A DNA stretch of 14,256 bases from CANLWN01 sp039815505 (GCA_039815505.1 JBCBZE010000049.1:1-14256), one strand, 5' to 3'. Shown: positions 1 to 7,476, numbered from the stretch's first letter. Notes: a model not told the origin generated them from the sequence alone. Program-made: numbers and translations.

Positions 1-824
1 CCGCCCTCAAAATTAAAAATGATATTTTCTGCGGTCCACCCATGCTCATCATCTCCTATTAATTTTCGTTCGGGATCGGCGGACAAGGTGGTCTTGCCCG
101 TACCGGAAAGCCCAAAAAAGATGGCGGTTTCCCCATCCTCCCCTACATTGGCCGAACAGTGCATGGGAAGTACATTTTGTTCTACGGGTAGTATAAGGTT
201 CATCGCGGTAAAAATTCCTTTTTTCATCTCCCCCGCATAGGCGGAACCGGCCACCAAGGCTATTTTTCTGGTAAAATCCAAAATGGAAAAATTTCCTTGC
301 CGTAGGCCAACTGCTTTTGGATCTGGCGCTTCATAGCCCGGAGCGCACAATACAAGCCAATCTTCGGAAAAATTATCGATTTCGCTATCCTTAAGACGTA
401 AAAACATATTGTTTACAAAGTAGTTGGACCATGGATATTCCGTTATGGTACGCACATTTAGCCGATACTCCGGAGCGGCTCCAACATATCCGTCGTGTAC
501 ATAAATTTCCTTTTCAGAGAGGTAATCTACCACCTCCTCATAGAGCTTTTGGAAATTCTCCGGATCCAAGGGTTTGTTGGTGCGATTCCAAAATATTTTA
601 TCTGTTGTATAGTCATCCTTAACCAGAAATCGGTCTTTGGGTGATCTCCCCGTGAATTTTCCGGTATTAATGCATAGGGTTCCATTTTCAGTTTCTGCCC
701 CCATTCCCTTTTCCAACGTAATCTGCTGTAAGGTTTGTGCATCCAGATTCCAATGAACCGTTGCATTTTTAATTCCGTAAGTTGTCAAATCGGCTTTTTT
801 CGGTTTTCTTATCACATTTTCCAT
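1..824 (-). CDS. pckA: Phosphoenolpyruvate carboxykinase (ATP), N-terminal half, cut by window edge
   Basis: Cytosolic enzyme that converts oxaloacetate plus ATP to phosphoenolpyruvate, CO2 and ADP, the entry step of gluconeogenesis from C4 acids. Reading from ATG at 824, 274 codons are present with no stop; the family is normally about 530-540 residues, so about half lies beyond position 1. Visible motifs are the substrate-binding TGRSPKDRF (about residues 58-66), LPMHCSAN ahead of the nucleotide site, the P-loop GLSGTGKTTLS starting at residue 238 (close to its place in the E. coli enzyme), and the metal-binding kinase-2 stretch IGDDEHGW after it. The start gives MENVIRKPKKADL. There is no Shine-Dalgarno, as usual in Bacteroidota. 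The gene lies 30 bp after the stop of the SLC13-type permease on the same strand, so co-transcription is likely. Family assignment is very secure. Confidence 0.95.
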   Translation of the reverse strand, partial: MENVIRKPKKADLTTYGIKNATVHWNLDAQTLQQITLEKGMGAETENGTLCINTGKFTGRSPKDRFLVKDDYTTDKIFWNRTNKPLDPENFQKLYEEVVDYLSEKEIYVHDGYVGAAPEYRLNVRTITEYPWSNYFVNNMFLRLKDSEIDNFSEDWLVLCAPGYEAPDPKAVGLRQGNFSILDFTRKIALVAGSAYAGEMKKGIFTAMNLILPVEQNVLPMHCSANVGEDGETAIFFGLSGTGKTTLSADPERKLIGDDEHGWTAENIIFNFEG

Positions 825-854
825 AACTATTATATTTACTAATTGTATTACATT

Positions 855-2693
855 TTAGAATGGCCAAATCAATGGAACCAATACTACTGTTATTAAAAAA
901 AACAATAGTAAGAGAGGTGCTCCTACTTTCATATAATCCATAAACTTGTAGTTCCCCGCGGCCATTACCATAGCATTCGTTGTAGTGCCTACCGGAGTTA
1001 AAAAAGCAGTTGATGCACTAACGGCGACCCCTATCATAAAAGGTTTAGGGGAAACGCCCAGGGAAGATGCGGCCAAGATGGCTATCGGTGCCATGAGCAC
1101 GGCCGTGGCAGAATTATTAATGGTCTGACTGAAGGCCGTAGTCAACAAAAATATCCCGCCCAACAGCGCTGCCGGGCCAATAACCCCTAAAGCGGTTACC
1201 AAATTATTTGCCACAAGTTGCGCCGCTCCGGTTTTTTGTAATGCCGTACCCATAGGTATCATCGCGGCGATCATCACCACACTGGTCCAACTAATATCCT
1301 TATATGCTTTTGAAATGGGTACACAGCCAGAGAGCATCATGATACCTCCACATATCAGTGCTGCTATAGCCCCCGGCACCAATTTTAACACAAGCAGTAG
1401 TATAAGTAGTAGTAGGGTGGCCAATGCGATATAGGATTTTAGGGTTAGCTTATCCACATTTTTGGACATAGCTTCGGGACTTCCCGATATCACGACATTT
1501 TCATATGCTTTTTGCAGGGCCTCAATGGCTTCCCAAGAACCTCGTATAATAAAAGCGTCCCCTGGTTTAACTTTGATGTTTACATCTTGCATGGGTTGAT
1601 TGCCCCTGGACCCACCAATTAGTTGTATACCGCTTTGTTTTAGATAATAACCCAATGGAATGGAACGACCTATAAAAGCCGATTTGGGTGTAATGATCAT
1701 TTGGGCCAAGCCAACTTCTTGGTTGATGAACTCATCTTTTAGTTCATTTTCAGCATGTGGAATAGGAATAATGCCCAATTTAAATTTAAACATTAATCTG
1801 TTGATGGCTTTCGATTTTCCTTTTACCGTTATGATATCATGATAGCGTATTTGTGTGTCCTCGGTTGGGAATTCAACATAGGGGAGTATTTTTTTTAACC
1901 TATTGGGGTGTCTCCTTCTTAATCTAATGATGGAGACATGATGCAGCTGCTCAAAGTCCCAATCACCAATGCATGTATCTATCAAAGGGGACATGGAGCG
2001 AACCCTAAATCTATATATATTGTTTCCTATGCTATAATCCTTCACCCATTTTTGCATTTCGGAATCTAGGTTGACCGGTTTGTTATTTGTGCTGTTTTCC
2101 GGTAATAATCTATAGCCTACGTACCTAAAATAGAGGATAGTGATGACGAGTAAGGGGATACCGATCAAGGCAAACTCGAAAAAGGAAAACCCTTGAAAGC
2201 CTGAAGCTGCCAAGGCGTTACTGGCAATAATATTGGGAGGGGTCCCGGTCAAGGTCAAAAGGCCCCCGGTGTTGGATCCAAAGGCAATGGGCATTAATAG
2301 TTTGGAAGGTAGGGTGGCCGCATTCCATGCAGCGGAAACGGTAACCGGCAATAGTGCGGCTACAGTCCCCGTGTTGCTTACAAACCCTGATAAAATACTG
2401 GACCCTAAGGTAACAATGACCAATAATTTAGGTATACTGTTACCGGCCCATTCTACAAATTTTTTCCCAGCTAGAGCCGTCCATCCCGTTCTTGAGAGGC
2501 CTTCACCAATGATGAATAAGGCGGCGATCATGATAACCGTAGGATTACTAAAACCGCTTAAAGTTTCTTGTAGGTTTAAAAGACCGGAAAGAAAAAGGGA
2601 AAGCATGGAAAGAATGGCGACTACATCTGGCGGAAATTTACCCCAAATAAATAGTACAATGGTGATCATTAAGATGATGATGAGTGTAGACAT
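855..2693 (-). CDS. SLC13/DASS-family permease with RCK_C (TrkA-C) domains
   Basis: Inner-membrane secondary transporter of 612 residues in the divalent anion:Na+ symporter (SLC13) family; substrates in this family include C4-dicarboxylates, citrate and sulfate. N-terminal membrane half: about residues 1-195, with the SNTG signature at 106-109 and the TGTPPN hairpin loop at 149-154. C-terminal half: about 418-612, with the matching INNSATA motif near 525-531 and TPVGTTTN at 566-573. This inverted two-fold repeat is diagnostic. Between the halves, residues about 220-405 form a soluble loop with two RCK_C/TrkA-C-like modules (VRSMSPLIDTCIGDWDF and ITPKSAFIGRSIPLGYY mark their starts), thought to be regulatory ligand-binding domains. 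ATG at 2693. The gene runs straight into pckA 30 bp downstream, which favours uptake of a carboxylate feeding oxaloacetate and PEP. Sulfate remains possible, because RCK-containing members include sulfate transporters. Confidence 0.88.
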   Translation of the reverse strand: MSTLIIILMITIVLFIWGKFPPDVVAILSMLSLFLSGLLNLQETLSGFSNPTVIMIAALFIIGEGLSRTGWTALAGKKFVEWAGNSIPKLLVIVTLGSSILSGFVSNTGTVAALLPVTVSAAWNAATLPSKLLMPIAFGSNTGGLLTLTGTPPNIIASNALAASGFQGFSFFEFALIGIPLLVITILYFRYVGYRLLPENSTNNKPVNLDSEMQKWVKDYSIGNNIYRFRVRSMSPLIDTCIGDWDFEQLHHVSIIRLRRRHPNRLKKILPYVEFPTEDTQIRYHDIITVKGKSKAINRLMFKFKLGIIPIPHAENELKDEFINQEVGLAQMIITPKSAFIGRSIPLGYYLKQSGIQLIGGSRGNQPMQDVNIKVKPGDAFIIRGSWEAIEALQKAYENVVISGSPEAMSKNVDKLTLKSYIALATLLLLILLLVLKLVPGAIAALICGGIMMLSGCVPISKAYKDISWTSVVMIAAMIPMGTALQKTGAAQLVANNLVTALGVIGPAALLGGIFLLTTAFSQTINNSATAVLMAPIAILAASSLGVSPKPFMIGVAVSASTAFLTPVGTTTNAMVMAAGNYKFMDYMKVGAPLLLLFFLITVVLVPLIWPF

Positions 2694-2857
2694 AAAGTAA
2701 TTATTCTATTACGATTACCGAACCGCTGCCCTAAAACCTGTTCAGTTCTTTGGTCCGTAGTCCGTCTTGCGGTATTGATCCCAACACTATTTCTTGTAAG
2801 GATCGCTATCAAATCCTTGTGGTTTCTGCTTTAGTTGTTGTCCATTACAATATATCG

Positions 2858-2886
2858 CAAACCTACTATAGGAATACCCTACAAAA
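2858..2886 (-). promoter_or_regulatory. Candidate Bacteroidota-type promoter for the permease-pckA unit
   Basis: On the minus strand TAGGTTTG (2865 to 2858) matches the -7 consensus TAnnTTTG exactly. TTTTG (2886 to 2882) precedes it with a 16-nt spacer, one shorter than the 17-23 nt usually quoted for the TTG box. Transcription would start near 2850, giving a leader of about 155 nt before ATG 2693. This is a motif match only; no other TAnnTTTG was seen on this strand in the interval. Confidence 0.4.
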
Positions 2887-2947
2887 TATGACATCTGTCA
2901 TCTTAGGTGTGATCTGGATTTTAAATTATGGTTAATTGTAAACGTGT

Positions 2948-3018
2948 AATTATCATAGCGTATTACGGTATATTCGCTATGATAATTCCCAAACAAAGGT
3001 TGGGCAGCTTTTTAGCTG
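2948..3018. repeat. Three abutting inverted repeats downstream of the LytTR regulator
   Basis: Three perfect hairpins lie end to end. (1) AATTATCATAGCG (2948-2960) pairs with CGCTATGATAATT (2975-2987), a 13-bp stem with a 14-nt loop. (2) CCCAA/TTGGG (2988-2992 and 3000-3004). (3) CAGCT-TTTT-AGCTG (3005-3018). They begin about 58 bp after the response-regulator stop, so on the minus strand they could end the upstream transcript. No long U-run follows the stems, so an operator or processing structure is equally possible for the 13-bp repeat. Confidence 0.6.
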
Positions 3019-3075
3019 ATTGAACAAGTTAGGAGAGTAGGGTATATAATATATAGGGATAGATGAATTGTTCTT

Positions 3076-3810
3076 TCACAATCCAACGCGCTTTAGAAAA
3101 TCTGTTTTATAGCTCTCCCCGATAGGGATTCGTATGTCATCGATGACAATCTTGTTTCGCTGTATCGATGCTATAAAACTTAGATTGACGATAAAAGACC
3201 GATGCACCCTAAAAAATTGATGATTCGGTAGTTTTTCTTCCATGTCCTTAAAATTCATAAGGGTCAGAACCGGTTTATGCGAGCCATTATTGATATGGAT
3301 TTTAAGGTAATCCTTAAGTCCTTGGATATATTTGATATCACTAAGTTTAAGTTTTAAATTCCCATAATCGGACTTAACGAAAATAAAGCTGTCCGTAACA
3401 TCTAACCGACTTCCGGCCGATACAATATTCTCTCGGTCGGTTTTGTTTCCTCTTTTTAGATCGAACATTTCTTTGGCCCTGTTCACTGACTGGACGAATC
3501 TCGCAAAAGGAATAGGTTTTACTAAATAGTCTACCGCATTAAGTTCAAACCCTTCCAAAGCATATTTTTGATATGCGGTGGTAAAAATAAAAAGCGGTCT
3601 GTTCTCCAAGGTTTTAACAAACTCCAATCCATTTATTTGTGGCATCTCTATATCCGAAAATATGAGGTCTACCTGTTGTTTTAATAAGAGATCTATAGCG
3701 TCCAACGGATTGGTAAAAGTGCCCAAAACATCCAAGTAACCTAAATCATCGCAATACGACTTAATAATATTCAATGCTAGAGGCTCATCGTCAACAATAA
3801 TACATTTCAT
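3076..3810 (-). CDS. LytTR-family response regulator
   Basis: Cytoplasmic DNA-binding response regulator of 244 residues, the normal size for the LytR/AlgR type. Receiver domain about residues 1-120: acidic pocket D7 D8, phosphoacceptor D53 in FSDIEMP, switch T77 in FTTAY, and conserved K98 in DYLVKP. LytTR DNA-binding domain about 140-244, with DSFIFVKSDYGNLKLKLSDI at its start and the typical FFRVHRSFIVN strand-turn around residues 199-209. ATG at 3810 is 1 nt after the kinase stop, so the two are almost certainly translationally coupled and form a cognate pair. It is the last gene of the five-gene minus-strand unit running from 7254. Likely targets are its own operon and the divergent DUF4270 unit, which is inference from position. 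No key residue is missing. Confidence 0.93.
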   Translation of the reverse strand: MKCIIVDDEPLALNIIKSYCDDLGYLDVLGTFTNPLDAIDLLLKQQVDLIFSDIEMPQINGLEFVKTLENRPLFIFTTAYQKYALEGFELNAVDYLVKPIPFARFVQSVNRAKEMFDLKRGNKTDRENIVSAGSRLDVTDSFIFVKSDYGNLKLKLSDIKYIQGLKDYLKIHINNGSHKPVLTLMNFKDMEEKLPNHQFFRVHRSFIVNLSFIASIQRNKIVIDDIRIPIGESYKTDFLKRVGL

Positions 3811-3811
3811 A

Positions 3812-4894
3812 TTAGTCCAGTGTTAGTTGTAAATCCACTATATAGTCCCCGTTGGCCTTGCGTATATCCAAACAGTGGGATTCTGGATATAAAAAATCCA
3901 ATCTATTCTCCACATTTTTAAGGCCTATCCCCGAGTTGTCCCTATCCACTTTGGTAGGACCAATAAGGTTGGTGATATGAAAAAAAAGCTCTTTTTCCAT
4001 AACTTCTATTCGTATATCTACCTTGGTCCTTCCCTTAAAATCCGTTCCGTATTTGAAAGCATTTTCTATAAAGGTAATTAATAGCAGTGGAGCTATTTTT
4101 CGATCATCATAATCTCCCCTGATCAACAACTTTACATTTTCGCTATTGGAAAGTCTAAGCCTTTGAAGGGAAACATAGTTTTTTATATAATCCATTTCCT
4201 TACTTAAAAGAACTTTATCCTGGTTGGCCTCATATAACATATAGCGCATAAGTTCCGAAAGTGTAATTACCGCTTCCGGCGCATCCTTGGATTTGTTGCG
4301 TACCAAGGAATATACGCTATTAAGCGAATTAAAAAGGAAATGGGGATTTAATTGGGCCTTTAAAAATTCCAATTCGGTCTCCGCCCTTTGGATTTCATTC
4401 TCTTTTTGGATTTTGTTTCTTCCATAAAAATCTTTGGTCAAGGCCAAAATTCCGCCAAGAAGAAAGAAAGACAGGGAAGTGATGGCCGTCATAATATAGG
4501 GCAATCCCCTTAAAGTTTTAATATCCTGAATATTTCTAACCAACTCTTGCAGTCTATTAAAGGGTGCATCGGGAATCATAAACTTGGTAAAAAAAGTAAC
4601 TGTTCCCAATAACACAATGGATAAAAGTATATATAACCCTATTCTTTTTTTAAGAAGCAATTTGGGGACCAATATGAGATAGTTCAAGTAAACTAGTAAA
4701 GGATTAATCAGTATCCTAGCTATAAATTCCGGATACAATTTTCCGAATTCTACGTATGTGATGCTTATGGGGAATGATATTACGCAGATCCATACGGCAA
4801 TATGGATCCAAACTTCCTTTATATGAATGGTTTTTCTCAAAGTATCTCCTAGTTGAAAAAAATTAAGATACTTATTTTTATTCAGCAATTCCAT
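3812..4894 (-). CDS. LytS-like sensor histidine kinase (His_kinase/PF06580 type)
   Basis: Inner-membrane sensor kinase of 360 residues that should phosphorylate the LytTR regulator encoded 1 nt downstream. Four predicted membrane segments lie at about residues 27-47, 57-78, 86-106 and 132-153, followed by a short coiled segment (160-180). The phosphoacceptor motif LNPHFLFNSLNS has H185. The ATP-binding part has the N box IENAFKYG (N278) and the glycine box SGIGLKNVENRL (321-332). There is no separate large sensor domain, so any signal is read within or next to the membrane, possibly through partners such as the DUF4907 protein encoded immediately upstream. ATG at 4894 lies inside the end of that gene (17-nt overlap, 4878-4894), which indicates coupled translation. 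The signal is unknown. Confidence 0.93.
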   Translation of the reverse strand: MELLNKNKYLNFFQLGDTLRKTIHIKEVWIHIAVWICVISFPISITYVEFGKLYPEFIARILINPLLVYLNYLILVPKLLLKKRIGLYILLSIVLLGTVTFFTKFMIPDAPFNRLQELVRNIQDIKTLRGLPYIMTAITSLSFFLLGGILALTKDFYGRNKIQKENEIQRAETELEFLKAQLNPHFLFNSLNSVYSLVRNKSKDAPEAVITLSELMRYMLYEANQDKVLLSKEMDYIKNYVSLQRLRLSNSENVKLLIRGDYDDRKIAPLLLITFIENAFKYGTDFKGRTKVDIRIEVMEKELFFHITNLIGPTKVDRDNSGIGLKNVENRLDFLYPESHCLDIRKANGDYIVDLQLTLD

Positions 4895-5228
4895 TATTTT
4901 TTAAGTCTTGGATGCTCACGATGGGAGATTCGCCGCGCGTTAACCGTTCCAGAACCAATTCCCCCATTTTTCTGGCCTCTTTTTCCGAGGAGAAACGACG
5001 TCTTCCCTGGACAGCGGGAACAAATTCCTGTCTTATCTGGAGTTTTCCCTTATAGTATATTTCATAGGACCAACCCTCGTTAACTTCAATTTTAACGACC
5101 TCTAGTCGATAGCCTTTACTACTAAGGGGTTGATTTTCCAAAGTGTTTTTCTCCAATAGGATTCCTATACAAACGACTACGATTGCAATGGTCAAAAAAG
5201 CGATAAAATGTTTTATATTATTTCTCAT
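4878..5228 (-). CDS. DUF4907-type small membrane-anchored protein
   Basis: 116-residue protein with one N-terminal hydrophobic segment (about residues 7-26) after a basic start (MRNNIKH), either an uncleaved anchor or a signal peptide, so the rest should face the periplasm. Residues about 40-112 resemble DUF4907 of Bacteroidota: GWSYEIYYKGKL (52-63), then IRQEFVPAVQG (65-75), then an F-x-S-E-x-E-A-R helix with conserved hydrophobic spacing (79-97), ending in SIQDLKNNGI. The biochemical function of the domain is unknown to me. The gene follows the Kelch gene after 123 bp and overlaps the sensor kinase start by 17 nt. That position makes it a good candidate accessory or signal-transmitting component of the kinase, which itself lacks an extracytoplasmic domain. 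ATG at 5228 is the natural start. The family call is from remembered motif pattern, not a search. Confidence 0.75.
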   Translation of the reverse strand: MRNNIKHFIAFLTIAIVVVCIGILLEKNTLENQPLSSKGYRLEVVKIEVNEGWSYEIYYKGKLQIRQEFVPAVQGRRRFSSEKEARKMGELVLERLTRGESPIVSIQDLKNNGIAE

Positions 5229-5351
5229 ACCAATTAAACCGACCCCTATACATCATAGTTAATGGAATCGAGGCCGGTTTCCCTAATTAACAACACATAT
5301 CAATCAAAAACTCAAAAACAAATGCTGCGTGTTAAACCTTTGGTTTTTATG

Positions 5352-6362
5352 TTAATCATCCTCATCCTCTTCTTGATTGGGAAAAAATTCCCTGTTGTCG
5401 TCTAAATAGAGCGTGCCACTTCTTCCTAAACCTAAAAAGGCACGTGTTCCATTATAGAACGCGATGGCTCCTTGTCTTGCAAACCCCTCATACGGTGTTT
5501 TTTCTTCCCAGGAGTCCGTGGTGGGATCATATTCCCAAACATTAACATTTGAGCCATTTCTGTCGCCGGTAGCAAAATAGCCTTTGCCACCAATACTAAA
5601 ACCTACGGCATTGTTTCTTTCGATCGTATTGTCGTCATCGTCATCCAAATCCAGTAAGGCTGTCCAAGTCTCGTTATTTAGATCGAACACCCAAAAATCA
5701 CTTTGGTTAAGACCATTGGAAACACCAGTTCCCAAGTATACCAGGTTTCCAATACTAAAAACTGCGGCATCCCTTCGTTTGGTGCCACCGAAACCTACAA
5801 GCTCGGTCCAAGTATCGTTCGAAGGGTCATATTTCCAAAAATCCTTCCTGTCGTTATCGCCATCAAAACCGGTCCCTACGTAACCAAAGGAGCTGGAATT
5901 AAAGGCCACCGCTCCACGTCTTAATGATCCGCCATAAGGCGCTATGGAATCCCAGGTGTTTGCCGCAACATTATACCGGTAAAAATCTTCCAGTTCATCG
6001 TCTCCATCAAAACCAAGGCCCATATATCCATTGCCATTTATAGTAAATGCTGCGGCCGAACTCCTTTCGATTCCGGGGAAACTTGCCAATTGACTCCAAA
6101 AATTACCTTCCATGTCATAAACCCAAAAATCATTTAACCTGTCATCACCATCAAATCCGGTTCCCATATATCCCAAATTGTCAATGGTAAAAGCAGCTGC
6201 TCCACTTCGAGGGGTACCATCAAATATGGAACGGTCTACCCAATTTCCCAATACGTCATCATCGTCATCATTGGAACATGCCCAAAAAGCCATCAAAAAT
6301 AGCGACAGGGCGATCATAACTTGATATCTTGGTATCATCTGTTTTTTATTCGTCGTTTTCAT
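5352..6362 (-). CDS. Six-repeat Kelch lipoprotein, probably surface-exposed
   Basis: 336-residue lipoprotein forming a single beta-propeller. The signal peptide ends at a lipobox with C29 (FLMAFWAC); the following S-N-D-D-D-D-D resembles the acidic lipoprotein export signal that sends Bacteroidota lipoproteins to the outer surface. Six Kelch repeats span about residues 51-325, each with a hydrophobic strand, a glycine pair (GYMGTG, GYMGLG, GYVGTG, VYLGTG, GYFATG, AFLGLG) and an aromatic W/F strand (DFWVYD, DFYRYN, DFWKYD, DFWVFD, NVWEYD). Three repeats carry a loop GFDGD[DN]xxx[DN]F rich in Asp. The tail is very acidic (EEDEDD). ATG at 6362 overlaps the preceding barrel gene by 17 nt (6346-6362). 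It probably binds a glycan, protein or metal-dependent ligand at the surface; no catalytic residues of galactose oxidase are evident, so an enzymatic role is not supported. Confidence 0.88.
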   Translation of the reverse strand: MKTTNKKQMIPRYQVMIALSLFLMAFWACSNDDDDDVLGNWVDRSIFDGTPRSGAAAFTIDNLGYMGTGFDGDDRLNDFWVYDMEGNFWSQLASFPGIERSSAAAFTINGNGYMGLGFDGDDELEDFYRYNVAANTWDSIAPYGGSLRRGAVAFNSSSFGYVGTGFDGDNDRKDFWKYDPSNDTWTELVGFGGTKRRDAAVFSIGNLVYLGTGVSNGLNQSDFWVFDLNNETWTALLDLDDDDDNTIERNNAVGFSIGGKGYFATGDRNGSNVNVWEYDPTTDSWEEKTPYEGFARQGAIAFYNGTRAFLGLGRSGTLYLDDNREFFPNQEEDEDD

Positions 6363-7254
6363 TCATCTTTTTGTTTAAGTTAAACTTTAGGCCCATCGTT
6401 AGATAGACAGAATTATTTGGTTCAAAATCATATAATAAATTGTTGTCTTCATCCAACACTTCCAGACGGTCCGCCAAAACATATCCAATTCTAATCACCG
6501 TTGTTAAATTGGGTTGAATACGATAATTATGTTCCAGCCCTAGATCCACCCCGCGGTAACTTAGTTTGGTGTTGGTGAAATCCCCAATACCCATAAAAGT
6601 GGTGTTTTCAGAGTTATTTCCATACAGCCCCGAGAAGCTGGCCCTTGCCAAAAATGAATGTCTTTCGTCAATTGTATAGTGTACTCCCGTTAGGGGGATG
6701 CCCAAGTGGTATCCCCACTTTTCATTCACTATTTTCCTAAAGGAGACGGCAGGAAGGAATTGTGGTTCCCCTAAGATGGTGCCATATAGTATTCCAAAGC
6801 TAAGGACAGAAAAGCCAGAATCGGTTTCCCATCTTTTGGAAGCTGTGACAGAGGTGTTAAATACGAAATCTTCATTGTTTAAACCATTTTTGAAATTGGA
6901 GGAAAGGGTAGGCGCAACGGAAATGTTCAATGACCAAGAGGAATTGACATTATGTTTATAAAAGATATTTGTACTTATCGTATGTATTTCCCCATATAAG
7001 GATTTGTCGAAGGTTCGCGATGCATTAAAAAATGTAAAATCGTTTAAACTGTACGCTAATCCCAAACCTATACTTCCCGATTTAATTTGTTTGCCACCTG
7101 TAACATTCAGGCTGTACCTTCTTAAATCGGTATCACCAAGGTCCGGTAAAATGCTATACTCAAACCTTCCCAATTCAAGGGGTTCCTGAATCTGGCTCCA
7201 ACTAGGAATATATATGAAGGGAATCATTAAAAAGGCATAATAATTATATCTCAA
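6346..7254 (-). CDS. Outer-membrane beta-barrel protein, DUF6268-like
   Basis: 302 residues if started at TTG 7254. An N-terminal signal peptide (MRYNYYAFLMIPFIYIPSWSQ, cut after Q21) is followed by alternating amphipathic strands ending in aromatic residues: RYSLNVTGGKQI, GSIGLGLAYSL, SWSLNISVAPTL, FSVLSFGILYG, NSVYLTMGLKFNLN. This is typical of an 8- to 14-strand outer-membrane barrel; it best resembles DUF6268 family barrels of Bacteroidota, though that is from memory. Start choice: an in-frame TAG lies at 7258-7260, so only TTG 7254 or ATG 7227 are available. ATG would leave a 12-residue signal with no positive charge, so TTG is preferred. First gene of the minus-strand unit; its 3' end overlaps the Kelch gene by 17 nt. 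It may serve as the pore or anchor for the Kelch lipoprotein (inference). Confidence 0.8.
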   Translation of the reverse strand: MRYNYYAFLMIPFIYIPSWSQIQEPLELGRFEYSILPDLGDTDLRRYSLNVTGGKQIKSGSIGLGLAYSLNDFTFFNASRTFDKSLYGEIHTISTNIFYKHNVNSSWSLNISVAPTLSSNFKNGLNNEDFVFNTSVTASKRWETDSGFSVLSFGILYGTILGEPQFLPAVSFRKIVNEKWGYHLGIPLTGVHYTIDERHSFLARASFSGLYGNNSENTTFMGIGDFTNTKLSYRGVDLGLEHNYRIQPNLTTVIRIGYVLADRLEVLDEDNNLLYDFEPNNSVYLTMGLKFNLNKKMNENDE

Positions 7255-7269
7255 ATCCTAAAATTTTCT

Positions 7270-7277
7270 CAAATCTA
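7270..7277 (-). promoter_or_regulatory. Candidate -7 box for the DUF6268-Kelch-LytTR unit
   Basis: TAGATTTG on the minus strand matches TAnnTTTG exactly. A start of transcription near 7264 would leave a leader of about 10 nt before TTG 7254, or about 37 nt before ATG 7227. No good TTG box was found at the expected upstream distance, so this is tentative. Confidence 0.35.
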
Positions 7278-7317
7278 CCTTCGAGATAAGGGGAGATAAA
7301 AAATAATATACCGGAAC

Positions 7318-7340
7318 CCATATTCTATAGACGAATATGG
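7318..7340. promoter_or_regulatory. Inverted repeat in divergent control region (possible operator 1)
   Basis: CCATATTC (7318-7325) and GAATATGG (7333-7340) form perfect 8-bp arms around a 7-nt spacer. The repeat lies between the two divergently transcribed envelope-gene units, about 64 bp upstream of the DUF6268 start and 137 bp upstream of the DUF4270 start. A dimeric regulator site is the simplest reading; the coding arms on both sides make a terminator unlikely. Confidence 0.45.
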
Positions 7341-7360
7341 AAATTATGTCTACCTAGGCG

Positions 7361-7376
7361 CATTAAGTGCTTAATG
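7361..7376. promoter_or_regulatory. 16-bp palindrome in divergent control region (possible operator 2)
   Basis: CATTAAGTGCTTAATG has perfect 7-bp arms around a central TG. Its centre lies about 39-40 bp from the centre of the first inverted repeat, close to four helical turns. It is about 100 bp upstream of the DUF4270 ATG, a position suited to control of either or both divergent units. Confidence 0.45.
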
Positions 7377-7476
7377 GATATGTTTTATGGATTCGTAGAG
7401 GAATTCTTCCGCTCTGTATAAAATACTTCGATATTCCTTGGGTCGCCCCTTTATTTGTTGCTTAAAACTGAGGCAC

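Larger units (their letters stand above)
2694..3075. other. Non-coding 382-bp interval upstream of the SLC13-type permease
   Basis: No credible gene on either strand. Near the permease, the putative leader (2694-2857 on the minus strand) has a small hairpin with 6-bp arms AAGGAT/ATCCTT at 2798-2803 and 2813-2818. A promoter-like pair of boxes sits at 2858-2886. Three abutting inverted repeats at 2948-3018 lie between the end of the response regulator and that promoter. The only open frame of any size on the plus strand (2750-2935) starts with TTG and has neither family resemblance nor a leader. Confidence 0.6.

Noticed and set aside
527..766. 79-residue open frame on the minus strand
   Set aside because: It lies wholly inside pckA in another frame of the same strand; the pckA frame carries clear catalytic motifs.
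2233..2700. 155-residue open frame on the plus strand
   Set aside because: Antisense to the N-terminal half of the permease; its composition mirrors that gene and it has no domain or leader.
2750..2935. 61-residue open frame on the plus strand between operons
   Set aside because: TTG start, no promoter or leader, and it crosses the putative minus-strand promoter; no family resemblance.
5334..5346. AAACC-TTT-GGTTT hairpin followed by T residues, terminator-like on the plus strand
   Set aside because: No plus-strand gene ends here, the loop is only 3 nt, and on the minus strand, where the operon is read, no U-run follows.
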